Assembly (NCBI GenBank): GCA_905250125.1
Contig: CAJNOL010000006.1
Coordinates: 186,001 to 250,000 of the forward strand
Direction of reading: 5' to 3'
DNA from: Rotaria sordida
Taxonomy: Eukaryota > Rotifera > Eurotatoria > Philodinida > Philodinidae
DNA: 64,000 bases
A model generated the notes under the pieces. It was not told the DNA's origin and searched no databases. It saw only the letters and a list, made by a program, of their open reading frames with translations. The position numbers were made by a program, and so were the translations under genes. Shown piece by piece: positions 1 through 12,625 of this stretch (position 1 is its first letter; each line of letters starts with the position of its first letter).

Positions 1-34
1 AAATTTATCTTTGTTTTTCTCTTTCTTTCTATAC

Positions 35-3000
35 TTTATCACCCATAGAAACACCACCTGTTGAAATAATAATATCAGCTAATTCAAAAGCTGATTGTAA
101 TGTTTGAATAACGGATGTTTCACTATAATATAATAATAAAAATTCTTAGCGCAAGTCCTATGGGACTAATATGTGAAACACAATGGAGCCGATGGTGCTG
201 TAAAAGACAGGATTAATCAATATATGTTTTGGTTTATGAATTCTTACCTACTGTTAATGAATATATTAATCGCAATATGCTGCAGGGATGCGAAAGAAAT
301 GTTAGGAGCACCTATTATAGTAATTCCGTAGTAGATTTTGATCTCGTATTCATGCCTGTCACATCTGTTGTAAGCTGTCTCTGATGAACTGTTTCTGACA
401 TGTCTATCACGTCTATGGGGAGGGGGTCCAAATTTCGACTTTTATACTTTAACACGCCTTGTAGATTGTGTTTCACAAAATTTTCAAATTCAATTTATGA
501 AAATAAATACGAACTCATCTTTTGCTGTACCACCATCAATAACATTTAGTATATTTAAATTTTGTAATGCACTCATAAGCATTATTTTATTACTATCACG
601 AATTTTTCCATTATCACTTGATGACGCATCAATTGGCATTAACTATAAATTATCAAAATAATAAAAATATTAAATATTAATTTTTCTAAACAAACTTCAT
701 TGCCAGTTGAAAGAACAACAACATGTGGTTTATCATAAACACGTACTGTTCGTAAACCAACTGTAGCAAGTAGACCTAATTCAGCAGGTCCTAAACGAAC
801 ATTTTTTTCTAAAACAAGTTCACCAATATGAACATCATCGCCAATGTTTCTATAAAAAACACATACACCAAAAAATTTTTCTTTTCCTTACAAATTTTTC
901 GAGAACGGTTTTTTTTTAAACAGCAAGAAGCACTATTGCATTTTGCGAAATTATGATTTGAGGTTTTTCGATAACTAAGCTGCTAACTGTTTTAATATTC
1001 CTATCATTCACATAAAGGATCATCGTCAATATTTAATTGTCTATCTTCAAAAAAACAAAATCAGTGTCAAAAGTATTGATATACCAGAACATAAATGCTT
1101 AATTGATCAGAACTCATGACATCTAGAGATCGAGAACTGTATGAACTACACACAGACGACAATACTGATACAGCAGTACTTCTTATTGTGTTTAAATAAA
1201 ATCAATCTCGAAAGTTTTTGAATGATCTTCGTAGTTCAAGAACGTACCTAATATCTTGATTCATTGAACATTCGGTAGTTATACGAATACTTTTCTCATC
1301 TAAACCATCTGTTTTTGTTGGATGATATTCATGAACTTGTGTATCTTCAATTTGAATAACAGCATTAGCAGAATCAGGTAATTTAGCACCCGTATTGATT
1401 ACTACACATTGACCTTCCATAAGTGGAATGTTAGTCTAACAAGAATATATTATAGAATATGAATAAACAAAATAATTGATATCTACATTTTCTCCTCCAG
1501 CATCTGAACGTCCAATAATTTCATAGATTTTTTCATGAGATGGATCAGAATATAAACGAACAGCATAACCATCTTTAATAGATGCTCGAAAAGGTGGAAA
1601 TGGTTCTTTAGCATAAATGTCTTCAACACATACGTAATTCAAACATTCTACAATAGATTATTATTTATTAATTGGAAAAATTAAATTTTGAATGCAATGA
1701 TAATCAAATTTCTATTAATAATATTGAATATATTTACCAGTTAGAGGCTTATCAATTATTGGCATTTTATTAGCATATTCAAAAATAATATTCATTGCAT
1801 CATCAACAGATATCATTGGAAATGGAGAATGACGTAATCGTTCACCTTTATTACTTGTTTCAGCTGAAATTTATAAATTTGATTTATAAAATATCAAATA
1901 TGTTTATGATCATACCATGATGATGATGATGATGATGATCACCACCACAAGAATGATGTTTTCTATTCGTCTAAAAAAAAAGGAATGAATTTTTTAGTAT
2001 TATTTATATTATACAAAATTAATGAAACTACTAACTTTTATTTGCATAGCAGAATGTGTAATATCCACTTCAGTACGTTTATTTTGAATTAAATCGATAG
2101 CATGTTTTAAAATTGGATAAACAAAATCTAGACATTCCTTAGAAAATACAAAGATCAAATATGGTCATATAAAAAGAAGTTAACACATTAGTACGTACTA
2201 CACATCCTTTACTACTACCGGGTAGATTGATAATTAATGTTTGTTGATAAATACCACATACGGGTCTTGATATAAAAAATGAAATTAGAAAAGAAAATCT
2301 TTGAAATAAATCTTACCTCGAAATCATTGCCATTGGAGTAATTGCCAATGATTTTGCGATCATTGTTTGTGATATACCAGGAATTTCCTTTGTAATAATA
2401 TCACGTGTAGCCTTAAAAAAACGAGAATTACAAGAAATGATATGTGATCAAACGAAATTAAACATATTCAGGAATATTAGTTTTTGTATTAGTTATAAAT
2501 CAAAGTTACTTCTTAATTTCCATCTTTATTTGAAATCAGTAAATTTCATTCTACAAATTATTCTATTACATTAAAAAACAAATAACATACTTCTGGTGTG
2601 ACATCATCCGGACTAATTCCTGTTCCACCAGTTGTCAATATTAAATGTGGTCGTAATTCATCACTTAATTTCAACAGTGTTTCCTAGAAGAACAAACGTA
2701 GAAATTCATGATTTTGTTCTGAATAAATGAAAAAATCTATTATTTTAAAAAATGAGATTTATTCTGTTTGAGTACTAATTTTTGTTTTCTTTTTCTTCGA
2801 GTTTTTATAAATCATAGATTAATTTTTCACATAAAATACCAGTGTAAATTAACAAAAAATAAAAATGAAAGATTGTATTCGATAGCTTCAAAACATGAAC
2901 AAAACGTTCATTAAATTGACCTAATGAATTTCAAAATAAAGTATAATTCCTGTGACATTTTCTTTTATAACCATTCTGCCACAACAAATGACAACATAAA

Positions 3001-3724
3001 AATCAAATTACAAATGATGTTGATGTTTTTTTTTTAATCATAATAATCATCATTCGAATTTTTTTATTTTCATTAAAACATTACTCATTTTTAAATTAGC
3101 ATCTTCTTAACTGCCTTGCGATACATAATATTCAATCCTATGATCAATTAGTTTTTCAACTTGATGTATGTATGAGAGAAAAGAAAAATATTCTGTAAAT
3201 TTGAAAGAGAAAACATGCATGCCTTGATATGAATCTGATTGTCAGGAACAACTGTAGATGCTAGATGTATCCATTGAATACTGAATAAAATAATAGATTA
3301 GTTAATAATTTTTTTTTTCTTCTGGATCATTTAAATATTGATTTTTCAATTACGAGAAAAATCTCGTATAACATACTTTTCATTTGATTTATCTGCCATA
3401 TATTTAATAAGTGCAGGTCCTGAATGATCGTTTATTGGATCATCATAACAAGTTGTACTCACTGGAATAAATAAAAATATATTTATATTCAATTGACTTG
3501 TTCAATAATTAAAATAGTCTTCACAATTATATTAAGTGTATATATAAAAAAAAAACTATCGAGAATTAAGATTATTTTTTCTATTTGATTTAATTATATT
3601 GTTAGACAAATACTGACATGTTTCGATTCTTGAAAAATGATAGTGGTAGAGAAAATAATGTGTCATACAAAACAAAAGAAATCCTAACAATACCTGTTAC
3701 AACTGCAAAGTTCAAATCAATCAT
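35..3724 (-). CDS. GPHN: Gephyrin / molybdenum cofactor biosynthesis protein, 3' end outside the window
   Basis: Gephyrin makes molybdenum cofactor (MogA-type adenylylation of molybdopterin, then MoeA-type molybdenum insertion) and in animals also clusters inhibitory receptors at synapses. Exons on the minus strand: 3694-3724, 3377-3461, 3223-3280, 2591-2683, 2317-2411, 2202-2265, 2036-2137, 1916-1970, 1738-1863, 1487-1647, 1248-1435, 696-849, 515-642 and 35-122. They join in frame to 476 codons. The first seven exons give the MogA domain, with the motif TTGGTGISPDDVTPE and then INLPGSSKGC. Exon 8 is a short linker with eight consecutive histidines. Exons 9-14 give the MoeA domain: SPFPMISVDDA, ASIKDGYAVR, the LSTGNE motif, GKIRDSN and STGGVSMGDK. 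Exon 3 ends in a GC donor rather than GT, and only this donor keeps the frame. The linker is much shorter than in vertebrates. The last part of MoeA (after GGVSMGDK) lies beyond the left edge. The start ATG precedes LNFAVVTVS, the expected start of the MogA fold. Identification is firm; individual splice sites are predictions. Confidence 0.93.
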
Positions 3725-3913
3725 AATTCATATATATTTTTAAAAAAAAATCTAAAACTAATGAAAAATTTAATAAAGTTAATTCCTCAAAATATATATT
3801 ATAAATATGCGAAATAAGATCATTTATCTGACAAAATTACTGAGAAAATAACACAAAAAAAGAAATATTAAGATGCATAAAAATATGTAAATATTTGACA
3901 TATAAGAAAAATT

Positions 3914-6900
3914 TTAGTTCTTATCAAGCAGATGTAAATGGTCATAGAGTTCTTCTAAAAAAAAGAAACGAAAGACTTAAAAAAAAAATGAATTCTACCA
4001 TAATTAATTATATAACATACGAAATCGTTCGACAATTGGCATTGTAATTTTTGCATTTTTCTTTTTCTTTTTTAACCATATAATATGTTCTTCATGTAAT
4101 TTATCAAATTTATTAATTAATTTTCGTTCTTCATCCAGATAATCATCATCATCATCTTCTTCTTCATCATCATCTTCCATATGTTTATAATGATAAAATT
4201 TATTAATTTGTTGTTGGATAAGTTCATCAAATGATGATGTTATTAAATGAATATCTAATTTTGACATATGTTCTTGTTGTATACGTTTTAATTCTTCAAC
4301 ATCACGTCGAAATATTTTTGCTAATTGTGTTTGATCAATTATAAACCATGATAATTCATGTCGAAGTTCTTCTTCTTTATTAATATAATTTGTTTCTAAG
4401 AATTCAAAACGTGATAATAATTCAATAATACCTAATTTAATCTAAAATTGAAAATAATAATAATAAAAATAAATTGATTTAAAAGAATTTTATATACTTG
4501 TTCAAAATCTTTTTTTAATTCAATTGTTGATGTTTTTTTTTCTTCAATTCGTCGTTCAATTTCAAGAATTTTTGTTCGTATTAAACGAACTTCTTGTTGA
4601 AAACGACTTAATTCATTTTGTTGAGCTGCACGTCGTTGACCATTTTTAGTTACTGATTTCCATTCACGTTCAGCTAATTGAAGTTCTTCAATTTTCTATA
4701 TAGAATAAATTATTTTCATTTATTAGAATAATTAAAAAAAAAACAAAAAAATTTTATTCAATTACTTTTTTTGATTCTTGTTCAAGATCACGATGACGTT
4801 GTGTAAGTGATATTTCTTGTGTATTGATTTCTTTTATTAAATTTTCAATTGCTATTTGTGCTTGTTTTACAGAATCATTATCTATAATTGATGTTGTATC
4901 ACCAATAATATCACTTAAACAAAAATCAACAGAAGATGGTGGTGGTCGAGGTGCTTTATGTTTATATGCACTAAGTAATATTTGATATTTAGCAAGTGAC
5001 TCTTGTAACTAGAAAAACAAAAAGGGAAAGTGTTTTAAAATAACTGGAGGAAAAAAAACAAAATAATCAACAATATGAATCCGATTGTAATCGTTTTTTT
5101 TTCGTTGTCAAAATTTTTGATGATTTCCGTTGTCTGCTACTTGAAAAATAAGCGGTTTTTTTTTCTCTGTTTGTGTTAATGTGATCGCGCTTTCGAAGGA
5201 ACTTCATTGTAGCCAATTTCCTTTTTTTCTTTTGTTTGAAAAAGTATATGGAGCTGGAATGCCCTGTGTTTTCTTTTTATTATTATATAAAAGAGGATTT
5301 ACATAAATAGATGATCATTTTATTATGGTAATTAACTTGTCATCTTTTTTCTATGCATAAAAATAAAGAGTTTTAAAAAAAGTCAGGCAATACAGTTTGA
5401 CCTGCTTTTTCAAATAAAAAAGAATCTATAGAATGAGTGTCCACAGAGAATTTTGAGTTGTCAAATGAGTTATTCTTGACCCTTATTTGTTGAGTATGTC
5501 CCGAAAATGTCACGATATTGAGTTGAAAATTTCATGCAATTTGAATGCATCTGATCTAACATCAATTTTTGTAGGCGGAGTTTTAACTACACTCAAAAAT
5601 TTCTACTAAACATGTCTGCGTCTTATAACTTCAATTAAGTGATTTTGTATCTAAAATTTTTCATTCAATGATTCCAAATCAAAACATATCAATCAATCGA
5701 ATCCAAGATCGAAGTTTCAATTGACTTGTTCCTTATCTGGAAACATTTAATTGGCTGGCGAGAGAAGTTCTCCACCTGATAAATAGTCTTTGAGCCGAGA
5801 CTATATGCACTATGTAGACCTAAATAAGCTATGAATTTCGACTTGAAACTTTGCATAGAGATCGGTCTCAACGAGAATAGTCTATTGTGAAAGTTGCAGG
5901 TCTTTTGATTTGCTCCTATTCTGAAATACGAGCATCAAATCTGTCGATTTATATGAGTAGTGGAAAAGATACAGTATTATCATAGTTGTATCTTAGAATA
6001 GAAACAGCGACAACACCTGAAACATTCACAAAAAAACTATTCTCTTTAAGGCCTGTTTCTATGCAAAATTTCAAATTGAAATTCAAAAAATCCGTTTTTC
6101 TCCTATCACGGCTTTCATTCAAAAACAAATACCGTAAAAGTGTAGTAACTCTGCAACAATAAGCTACGGGTACGAACTCTTTTCAAAATATTCATAATTC
6201 ATTTGGATGTACATACTGCACATAGTCTGAACTCAGAAGCGATTAATCAGTGAGAGAACTTCTCTCATGAGAGTCTAAAAAGTCGAACCGCTGTATTCTG
6301 AATGAAAGTTTTAGTTGATTACTTCTTTAACAAGTCGTTTATGTTCATTAGTCGCTGTTGAATGTAATTGTTGTTCAAGAAGTAATGTAGAAAGAAGAAC
6401 TTCATGTTGTTGTTTAAGTTCACCATTTGAACGGATATGATGTTGTAATTCAGCATCTGTTTGTTGAGAAAAAAGTCGATCTGATAATAATTGATTACGA
6501 TCAGTTAAATGTTTTTTATCCATTTCTAAATATAAAAAATCATTTTGTTTTTAAATAAGAATAAAATGTAAATTTCCATACCTTTTTGTTCAACAATTTG
6601 TGTTAATTCAACTAATTTAGCTTGTTCATCTGATATTTCTTCTTGTTTTTTTGTAAATTCAATAAAATCATTTTCATTCGATGTTGTTAATATTGTACAT
6701 TCATTTTCAAGTTCATTAAAAGTTGTTTTTAATATTTCAAACTAAATATTTAACAAAATAATATTTAATTAAAAAAAAAAAAAAGAGAAAGAAACCTTAG
6801 CTATAAATATTTACTTGTTGTTTAAGTTGATCACGTTCAATAATCATTTCATTCATTTGTTTTTCATGTTTTAATTTATCAATTATTTCAAGTTTATCTT

Positions 6901-7820
6901 TAGCATAAATATGATGTCGTAATTCATACATTGATTCTTCCATAACAGCTGGATCATATCGACCAATCCAAAACATTTGACGCATTAATAATTTAAATTC
7001 TCTTAAATAATTATTTTCTAATATACGTTTTTGTTCATGTTCACTTTTAATAATACATTTTATTAATTGTATTAATAAATCAATCATAATCATTATATTT
7101 TCATTTGACATTGCACGTTCAGGTTTAATACGTGTTAATTGTTCAATTGTTGAAAGACGATATGTTAATAGAACATGTTTTAAATATGCCCAACGATCTG
7201 TTAATGAAACTTTTCCACCTGGTTTATTTGGTTGAGGTGCTGGTGGAAATGGTTGAAAACGTTGATCTTCATAACGAGATGGATTTGCTAGATGCTTTGA
7301 TTAAAAAAATTCATATAGACAAAATCAAAAAAACAAAAGATTACATACATCGAGAACAGTAAGAATATCTTCAAATCCATATTTTGTTTCATGACGCATA
7401 ACATGGGGAATAGCAAGTTCAGCAAGTAACTAAAAAAAGAAGAAAAAAAAAGTAGAAGAGAAAAATTCAAGATTAATAATAGTTCTTTACTTCATTGAGA
7501 TTTTCTACAAGACCTTGAATTGTATATGGTTTAGCTCGATTTATAATACTTGTATTTGGTGTATTTGTTGTAGGAGCCATAGTATATGCTTTAATACTTG
7601 TAGATGAATTTGATGGATGTAATAATTGTTGATGATGAAGAGGAATTAATCGACGTGTATTTGTTGGTGTAGCTTGCCAATTTCGAGCTAATCCTAATGG
7701 ATTCTGTTGTTGAAGACTATTATCAAAAAGTGAGGATGATGTAGATGAAATATTAATTGGTGTGCCATATCCATTTCCTAAAGGACCTTTTTTATTAGCG
7801 AATACTGAACCTTTTTTCAT
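3914..7820 (-). CDS. Coiled-coil protein of unknown function, 718 aa
   Basis: I do not recognise this gene. Nine exons join without a frame break: 7491-7820, 7349-7429, 6815-7294, 6582-6741, 6323-6525, 4766-5008, 4498-4695, 4021-4441 and 3914-3954. The start is the first ATG of the first exon and precedes KKGSVFANKKGPLG. Residues 1-105 are low-complexity and rich in Ser, Thr, Asn and Gln. Residues 105-200 look globular, with a Pro-rich stretch (RFQPFPPAPQP) and then WAYLKHVLLTYRL. The rest, to about residue 600, is mostly charged heptad-like sequence, broken near the middle by a short Pro-rich loop (KAPRPPPSS). An acidic run of Asp and Glu lies about 60 residues from the C-terminus. A basic tail, a small globular domain and then a coiled coil broken by a loop also describes kinetochore or centrosomal rods such as Ndc80, but I see no convincing Ndc80 sequence match. 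The intron at 5009-6322 carries a MITE. Confidence 0.72.
5760..6266. mobile_element. MITE/foldback, family A, copy 1
   Basis: About 507 bp with imperfect terminal inverted repeats roughly 90 bp long. The left end reads GAGAGAAGTTCTCCACCTGAT and the right end mirrors it as ATCAGTGAGAGAACTTCTCTC. The inverted repeats continue inward through a shared core (left ACTATGTAGACCTAAATAAGC, right CATTTGGATGTACATACTGC). No coding capacity is seen. Related copies lie at 49378-49731, 56797-57433 and 59234-59802. This one sits in an intron of the coiled-coil gene. Confidence 0.75.
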
Positions 7821-9254
7821 TTTCGTTCGTTTTAAATGACTAATCTTTTTATTTTTATGTTTGATTGAAAACAATGGGAAATGATTGAGTCATATCTTAA
7901 TGATACATGCTTTCGTTCATCTTCGCCATACTTTCTTCTACAGTTCGCCTCAGTAAGCAGTGTATTGATATGGAGTGACATCTGCTAAGATGAAATATAG
8001 TATGTATTATATACATCTTTTTTTATAGAGTTAATAAAGATGTGACCAAAGTGATATTTAAATTATATGACAAAATCGATGATGACATACATGTTTAAAT
8101 CTTAGATTTATGATTTATATAGATATATCAATCATTAGATTAAACATCATAATTAGAGTTCGATTTATCAAGAACTATCTAAATCATAGTAGTAGAAAAG
8201 ACTATGAACTGATGATAAAAATTTTTTAAATTGTCAATATATGTTAGACTCGTAAAATCATAGCTACGAGGATGGAATATAACTGCAAAGTATGGATGTA
8301 AATACGAGAGGTCTCAATAGGCTGGACTCAAGTACTTCAGAATACTAAAGTCTAGCCTTTTCCATCTTGATTCCATACTATTGAGACCTCTGGTAAATAC
8401 TACGCTAGCATAAATCAATATTTAAAAATGGAAAACAGAAATCAGTGGATCACAAGATTTGACATGAATTCAATATTTTGTGGTCCTACCTGTCTCAATC
8501 CAAGAGAAATATGTTTTCTATAAAATAATTTGGAGTTTCTCAATTTTAACAAAAAAATCAATTTTCAGTTCATTTTCGTCGTTAAACGGAGAGGAAAGAA
8601 TTTTATTTACTATGTTTACCAGAACTTTTGAGCAGTACTACAAGACTGAAATATTTGTATCATTTTCCTAAAGAAAGCCTACTGATTCTTCATTATTGTC
8701 GTATCCTATGTCATTGAACTTGCAATTAACCCATCGTTTATCATTGTGCTCATATATGTTTCTTGTGAATGAGGAAAGAGCTGATTTTTTAATCGCGATT
8801 AATCGCCAAATGTGACGCGATTTTGATGATACCGAATGTTCATAACGAAATAAAATGGAAAGTATTTACAACAAATACCCTACTGTTCCATTAAGCCTTG
8901 CCAAACTGTCTAATAAAAATCTTAAAATATGAAAAATATGCAAAATGCTTTTTGTAGATTTTTTTGAATTTGTTATTATCTTTATGAGACATCTTTCTAA
9001 TCTTGAGACCTTCACATGGCCTCTGCTTAATCAATATCACTATGATTATAAGACTCTCAATAGATTGAAAACTAGTTTACATAGCTTAATTTAATTGTTA
9101 TACTATATCTTTCTCTCAATAATCACAAATTACAAAACAAATTGTCTAAGCAATCATGTCATAGAAAACATAGTTTAAAATGTTTATTTCATCGATATTT
9201 TTTATTTATAGTAAAAAATAATGAAAAAATAAAAATGAATATTTCATTTAAATA
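7821..9254. other. Intergenic, 1.4 kb
   Basis: This lies between the start of the coiled-coil gene and the stop of the ankyrin/SOCS gene, both on the minus strand. It holds the 87-bp hAT-like MITE at 8306-8392. I see no convincing gene; short open frames near 8480-8671 have no ATG context or splice signals that support them. Confidence 0.6.
8306..8392. mobile_element. Very short hAT-like MITE with perfect 8-bp target duplication
   Basis: The 87-bp element has 14-bp near-perfect terminal inverted repeats (left GAGAGGTCTCAATAG, right CTATTGAGACCTCTG). It is flanked on both sides by GTAAATAC (8298-8305 and 8393-8400), an exact 8-bp duplication as hAT transposases make. There is no coding capacity, so it must have been moved by a transposase supplied elsewhere. 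Confidence 0.88.
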
Positions 9255-11293
9255 TTAATATTTTTTTTCAACAATAAAAAATGGATTTTCAAATGCAACA
9301 AATTGTTTTAAAGATAAATTAATTGGTAAATTTTGAATATCAGCTGGATAATGAATTAAACGTTTAAATAATAATATTCGACAAATAGATTTTAATGATG
9401 AATTTTTTTCTCTACATTGTAGAATAAATGCTTTTACAGGTTCTTTCCAATAAATCCAAACACGACGAAATATATGTTCAAAATGAAAATTTTTTACATT
9501 AACATCTGGATTATTATAAATACATTGAAATAAACGAAAAAATTTAAAATAAAGCATACGCATAGTTAATTGTAATGTTTTATGTTCTTTTATTTTTAAT
9601 TGATTATTAGAATTTTCTTGATTATTTTCACGATAAATACTTTGTATAGCTGTTTCATAAACACTTGAATAAGCATGTGCTGCTAAACGATTTTGTACTT
9701 CAAGTTGTACAGTACCTAATGCATAAATAAATTCAGTTAAAATTTCTCCTGCTTGTATACTTATTTTTAAATTATCATAATCACGTATTAATGTTGATAA
9801 ACGATTTTTATATAAAGTACAACAAAGATTAACATGATGATCAACATAAGATAATTTTTGTTCAAATGTTAATTGTGGTAAAATTGAACGTATATAACGT
9901 AATGGAATCTTTGTTAATTGTCCACTATAATTAATAATTTTTTGAAAAAATAATAAATTAGAATAATAATCAGAATCATTAAGTAAATAATCAAGACGTA
10001 ATGTATCGGAATGATATTGAATATATGTTGGTTTTAATTTTTTTAATGAACATAAACATTCAATCCAATAATCAAGTGGTGTATGCAATTCAGAATTTTC
10101 CATTTGTAATAATTTTTTACTTGTATGAGGAAGTAATAATTCACATAATGGTAAATTAAAATGTCGACATGCGTGATGTAAAGAACTAAATTTATTTAAA
10201 TCAACTTTATTTGTATCAAGACATGATAGATGACGTGTTAATAAATATTTTATTGAATCAATTGGACCATTTTTATGTGCAAGCATTAATAAACAATGAC
10301 GACCTTGATCATTTATTGTATTTATATCAAGTTTACTTGTTAATAATTGATGTTCTAAAAGATATTTCATACAATCATAACGATCTTGTTCTATTGAACT
10401 TAAAAGTAAAGATTTATGTTCATATTGAGTATTATCATCTAATGAATGCATTAAATATTCAAGTTCATCAAAAAACCATTCAAGAAATTCTTCATTTTCA
10501 TCAGTTTTTTCAAAACAAAGTAAACGATTTAATATATGAAAAAATTCATTATTAATATATTGATATACGATATCTTTTAATATAAGTATTGTACGAATTT
10601 TTTCAAGTGTTAATGGTGTATAATATTTCCAATTATTTTCATCAAATGAATAATTATCATTTTCATTCTTGTCTAGTAAAATTTCTTTTGATCTATTTAT
10701 TATAATTGATAAATACGATTAATATTCATGTTTGTATATAAATATTAAACTTACCTACTTGTTGATGATAAATAAGTCGACATTTGTTTGGGATCTTTGT
10801 TCATAGCGTGCCATACCAATTGTCTGATCAAAGGAATTAACTGATGTTGTAAAAAAAAGAACATAATAGTTTTTATTTGAAATATATGAAATTTGTTTTG
10901 TTACCTGTTGTTATTGATTCAGTTGTTTCAGATGATCGTCTTGATGTAAAATGTGATGATCGATTTATTTCGGGTATGTTTGGCTGATTTTGTTTATTTG
11001 CATTATTAATTGATGTTTCTTGAATTGATATAAAATAAAAAGATTTTATCTAATAAATTAATCAAATCAATGATCTCACTTATTTCTAAATCTTTGTATG
11101 ATACAACATCAAACATAGATAAAGGTCGAGTTGAACTATGATGTTCTTCATGATGTTGATCTATTCCTGCATAACTTACCGCTCGTAGTGGATTGAATTT
11201 TTGAAGAGATTGAAAACGTAATACTTTTTTAAAAGTTGATGGCCTCTTATCATCTCTCTTCTCATCATGTTGCTTACCGCTGGTGCAGCCCAT
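9255..11293 (-). CDS. Ankyrin-repeat / SOCS-box-like protein with a predicted N-myristoylation site, 615 aa
   Basis: Four exons (11080-11293, 10905-11018, 10759-10840 and 9255-10692) join in frame. The N-terminus is MGCTSGK: Gly2, Cys3 and Ser5 fit N-myristoylation with a neighbouring palmitoylation site, so membrane anchoring is likely. Residues 8-140 are polar and probably disordered. Ankyrin-like helical pairs follow at about residues 225-340: DCMKYLLEHQLL, then GRHCLLMLAHKN with SIKYLLTRH, then SSLHHACRHFNLPLCELLL. The C-terminus at about 568-604 resembles a SOCS box: SLKSICRILLFKRLI, then the LP and SLKQFVAF elements that bind Elongin and Cullin-5. That would make it a substrate adaptor of an E3 ubiquitin ligase, as in ASB proteins. 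The region between ankyrins and SOCS box (about 340-560) is helical with no family I recognise. A lipid-anchored N-terminus is not usual for ASB proteins. Domain calls are by eye. Confidence 0.82.
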
Positions 11294-12625
11294 ATGCTAA
11301 TTAAAGCAAGTCGTTTTTCTTCTTTTTCTTTTCGCTTTATCTTCAATGTATAAACACGTTCGATAAGATTTCTAGAAAGCGAGATTATAACTGTTGATGT
11401 TTTCTTTCTTGCTCTTTTTTCTGTATGTACTGTATATACAAAGACGGTATGTGTAGAGTATCCTTCTCGATTTTGTTGTTATTCGTTTATCGATGGTTAA
11501 TAGACGTTACATTGATTCATGTTGGGCGATATATAATGATCAACAACGATTTCGCATCATTGTCAACACGGCTGACTGATTCCTCGTTTTTTTCGGAGGT
11601 AAGGAAAACCTATCGAAAAAAAAGAACAAGACGGTAGATAAGAACAAAAATATTCATAGCCTTACCAAAAAAAAAAAAGAGAGAATGTATAAAAATAAAA
11701 ACAGAAATGCATATCAAATATATTATTTAGTAAGCTTGCATTTTATATAGATTCTTATTCCTCTTGTCATATGTTCGTTTGAAAAAAGCAAAGGAAGAGT
11801 AAAAGAGAGAAAGGAAGGAAAAAGAATGATCAAGGTAATTGTGCAAATTATTTGATTCAATTTCGACCCTGTATGTTTATCCATCGTCTATCTGTTTGAT
11901 ATGTTGAAAAAACGTGACAATTATATTTATTACAGATTATCATCTCATTGACTAAATGTAAGGAACGATATATCATTTCTCATGGATATAAATTCTATTT
12001 CTTGATATTAAAATGATAATAGTCATGAACATCGTTAATCATAGGTATTCTGACGTCGTCTTCATATGAAAAATTGACATACGACTGTTTACTTAGGTCA
12101 TGGTGAAAAGGTTCATTAAATAGAAACAATCATAGATATACAGTACACATTAAATGAATTTTCCACATAATTTTTCTTGGATATATTTATCACGAGTAAA
12201 GTATAAAGTACAGAGAACAAAAAATGTGTCACAAAAAAAAGATGGTATTTTTTTTTACTATTACAAAGTTCATTGTTATCAATCTTTGTACCTAAATAAA
12301 TAATCAAACAATAGTAGAAGTTATATATATCCATACGTACAAAAAAAAAAGGAGAAATAAAAACTCAATTGAATCGTATTGTACATTGTATCAAAAAAAC
12401 AAAATATACTATCTTGTTTTGTATAATGTATTTTTTTGTTCTCTGTACTTTATGTTTTATTCATGATACATATATCAAGCTATGCAATGAAGTCTGTGCT
12501 TCCTCGCTGTATATCAATTATCGAAAAAAATCAAACTCCAGTAGCGTCAAGCAAAAAAAATAATAGGGGATATTTCAATTGAGATATCCTATAGTTCACA
12601 CTCCATATCGCACGTTTGTTCGCAA

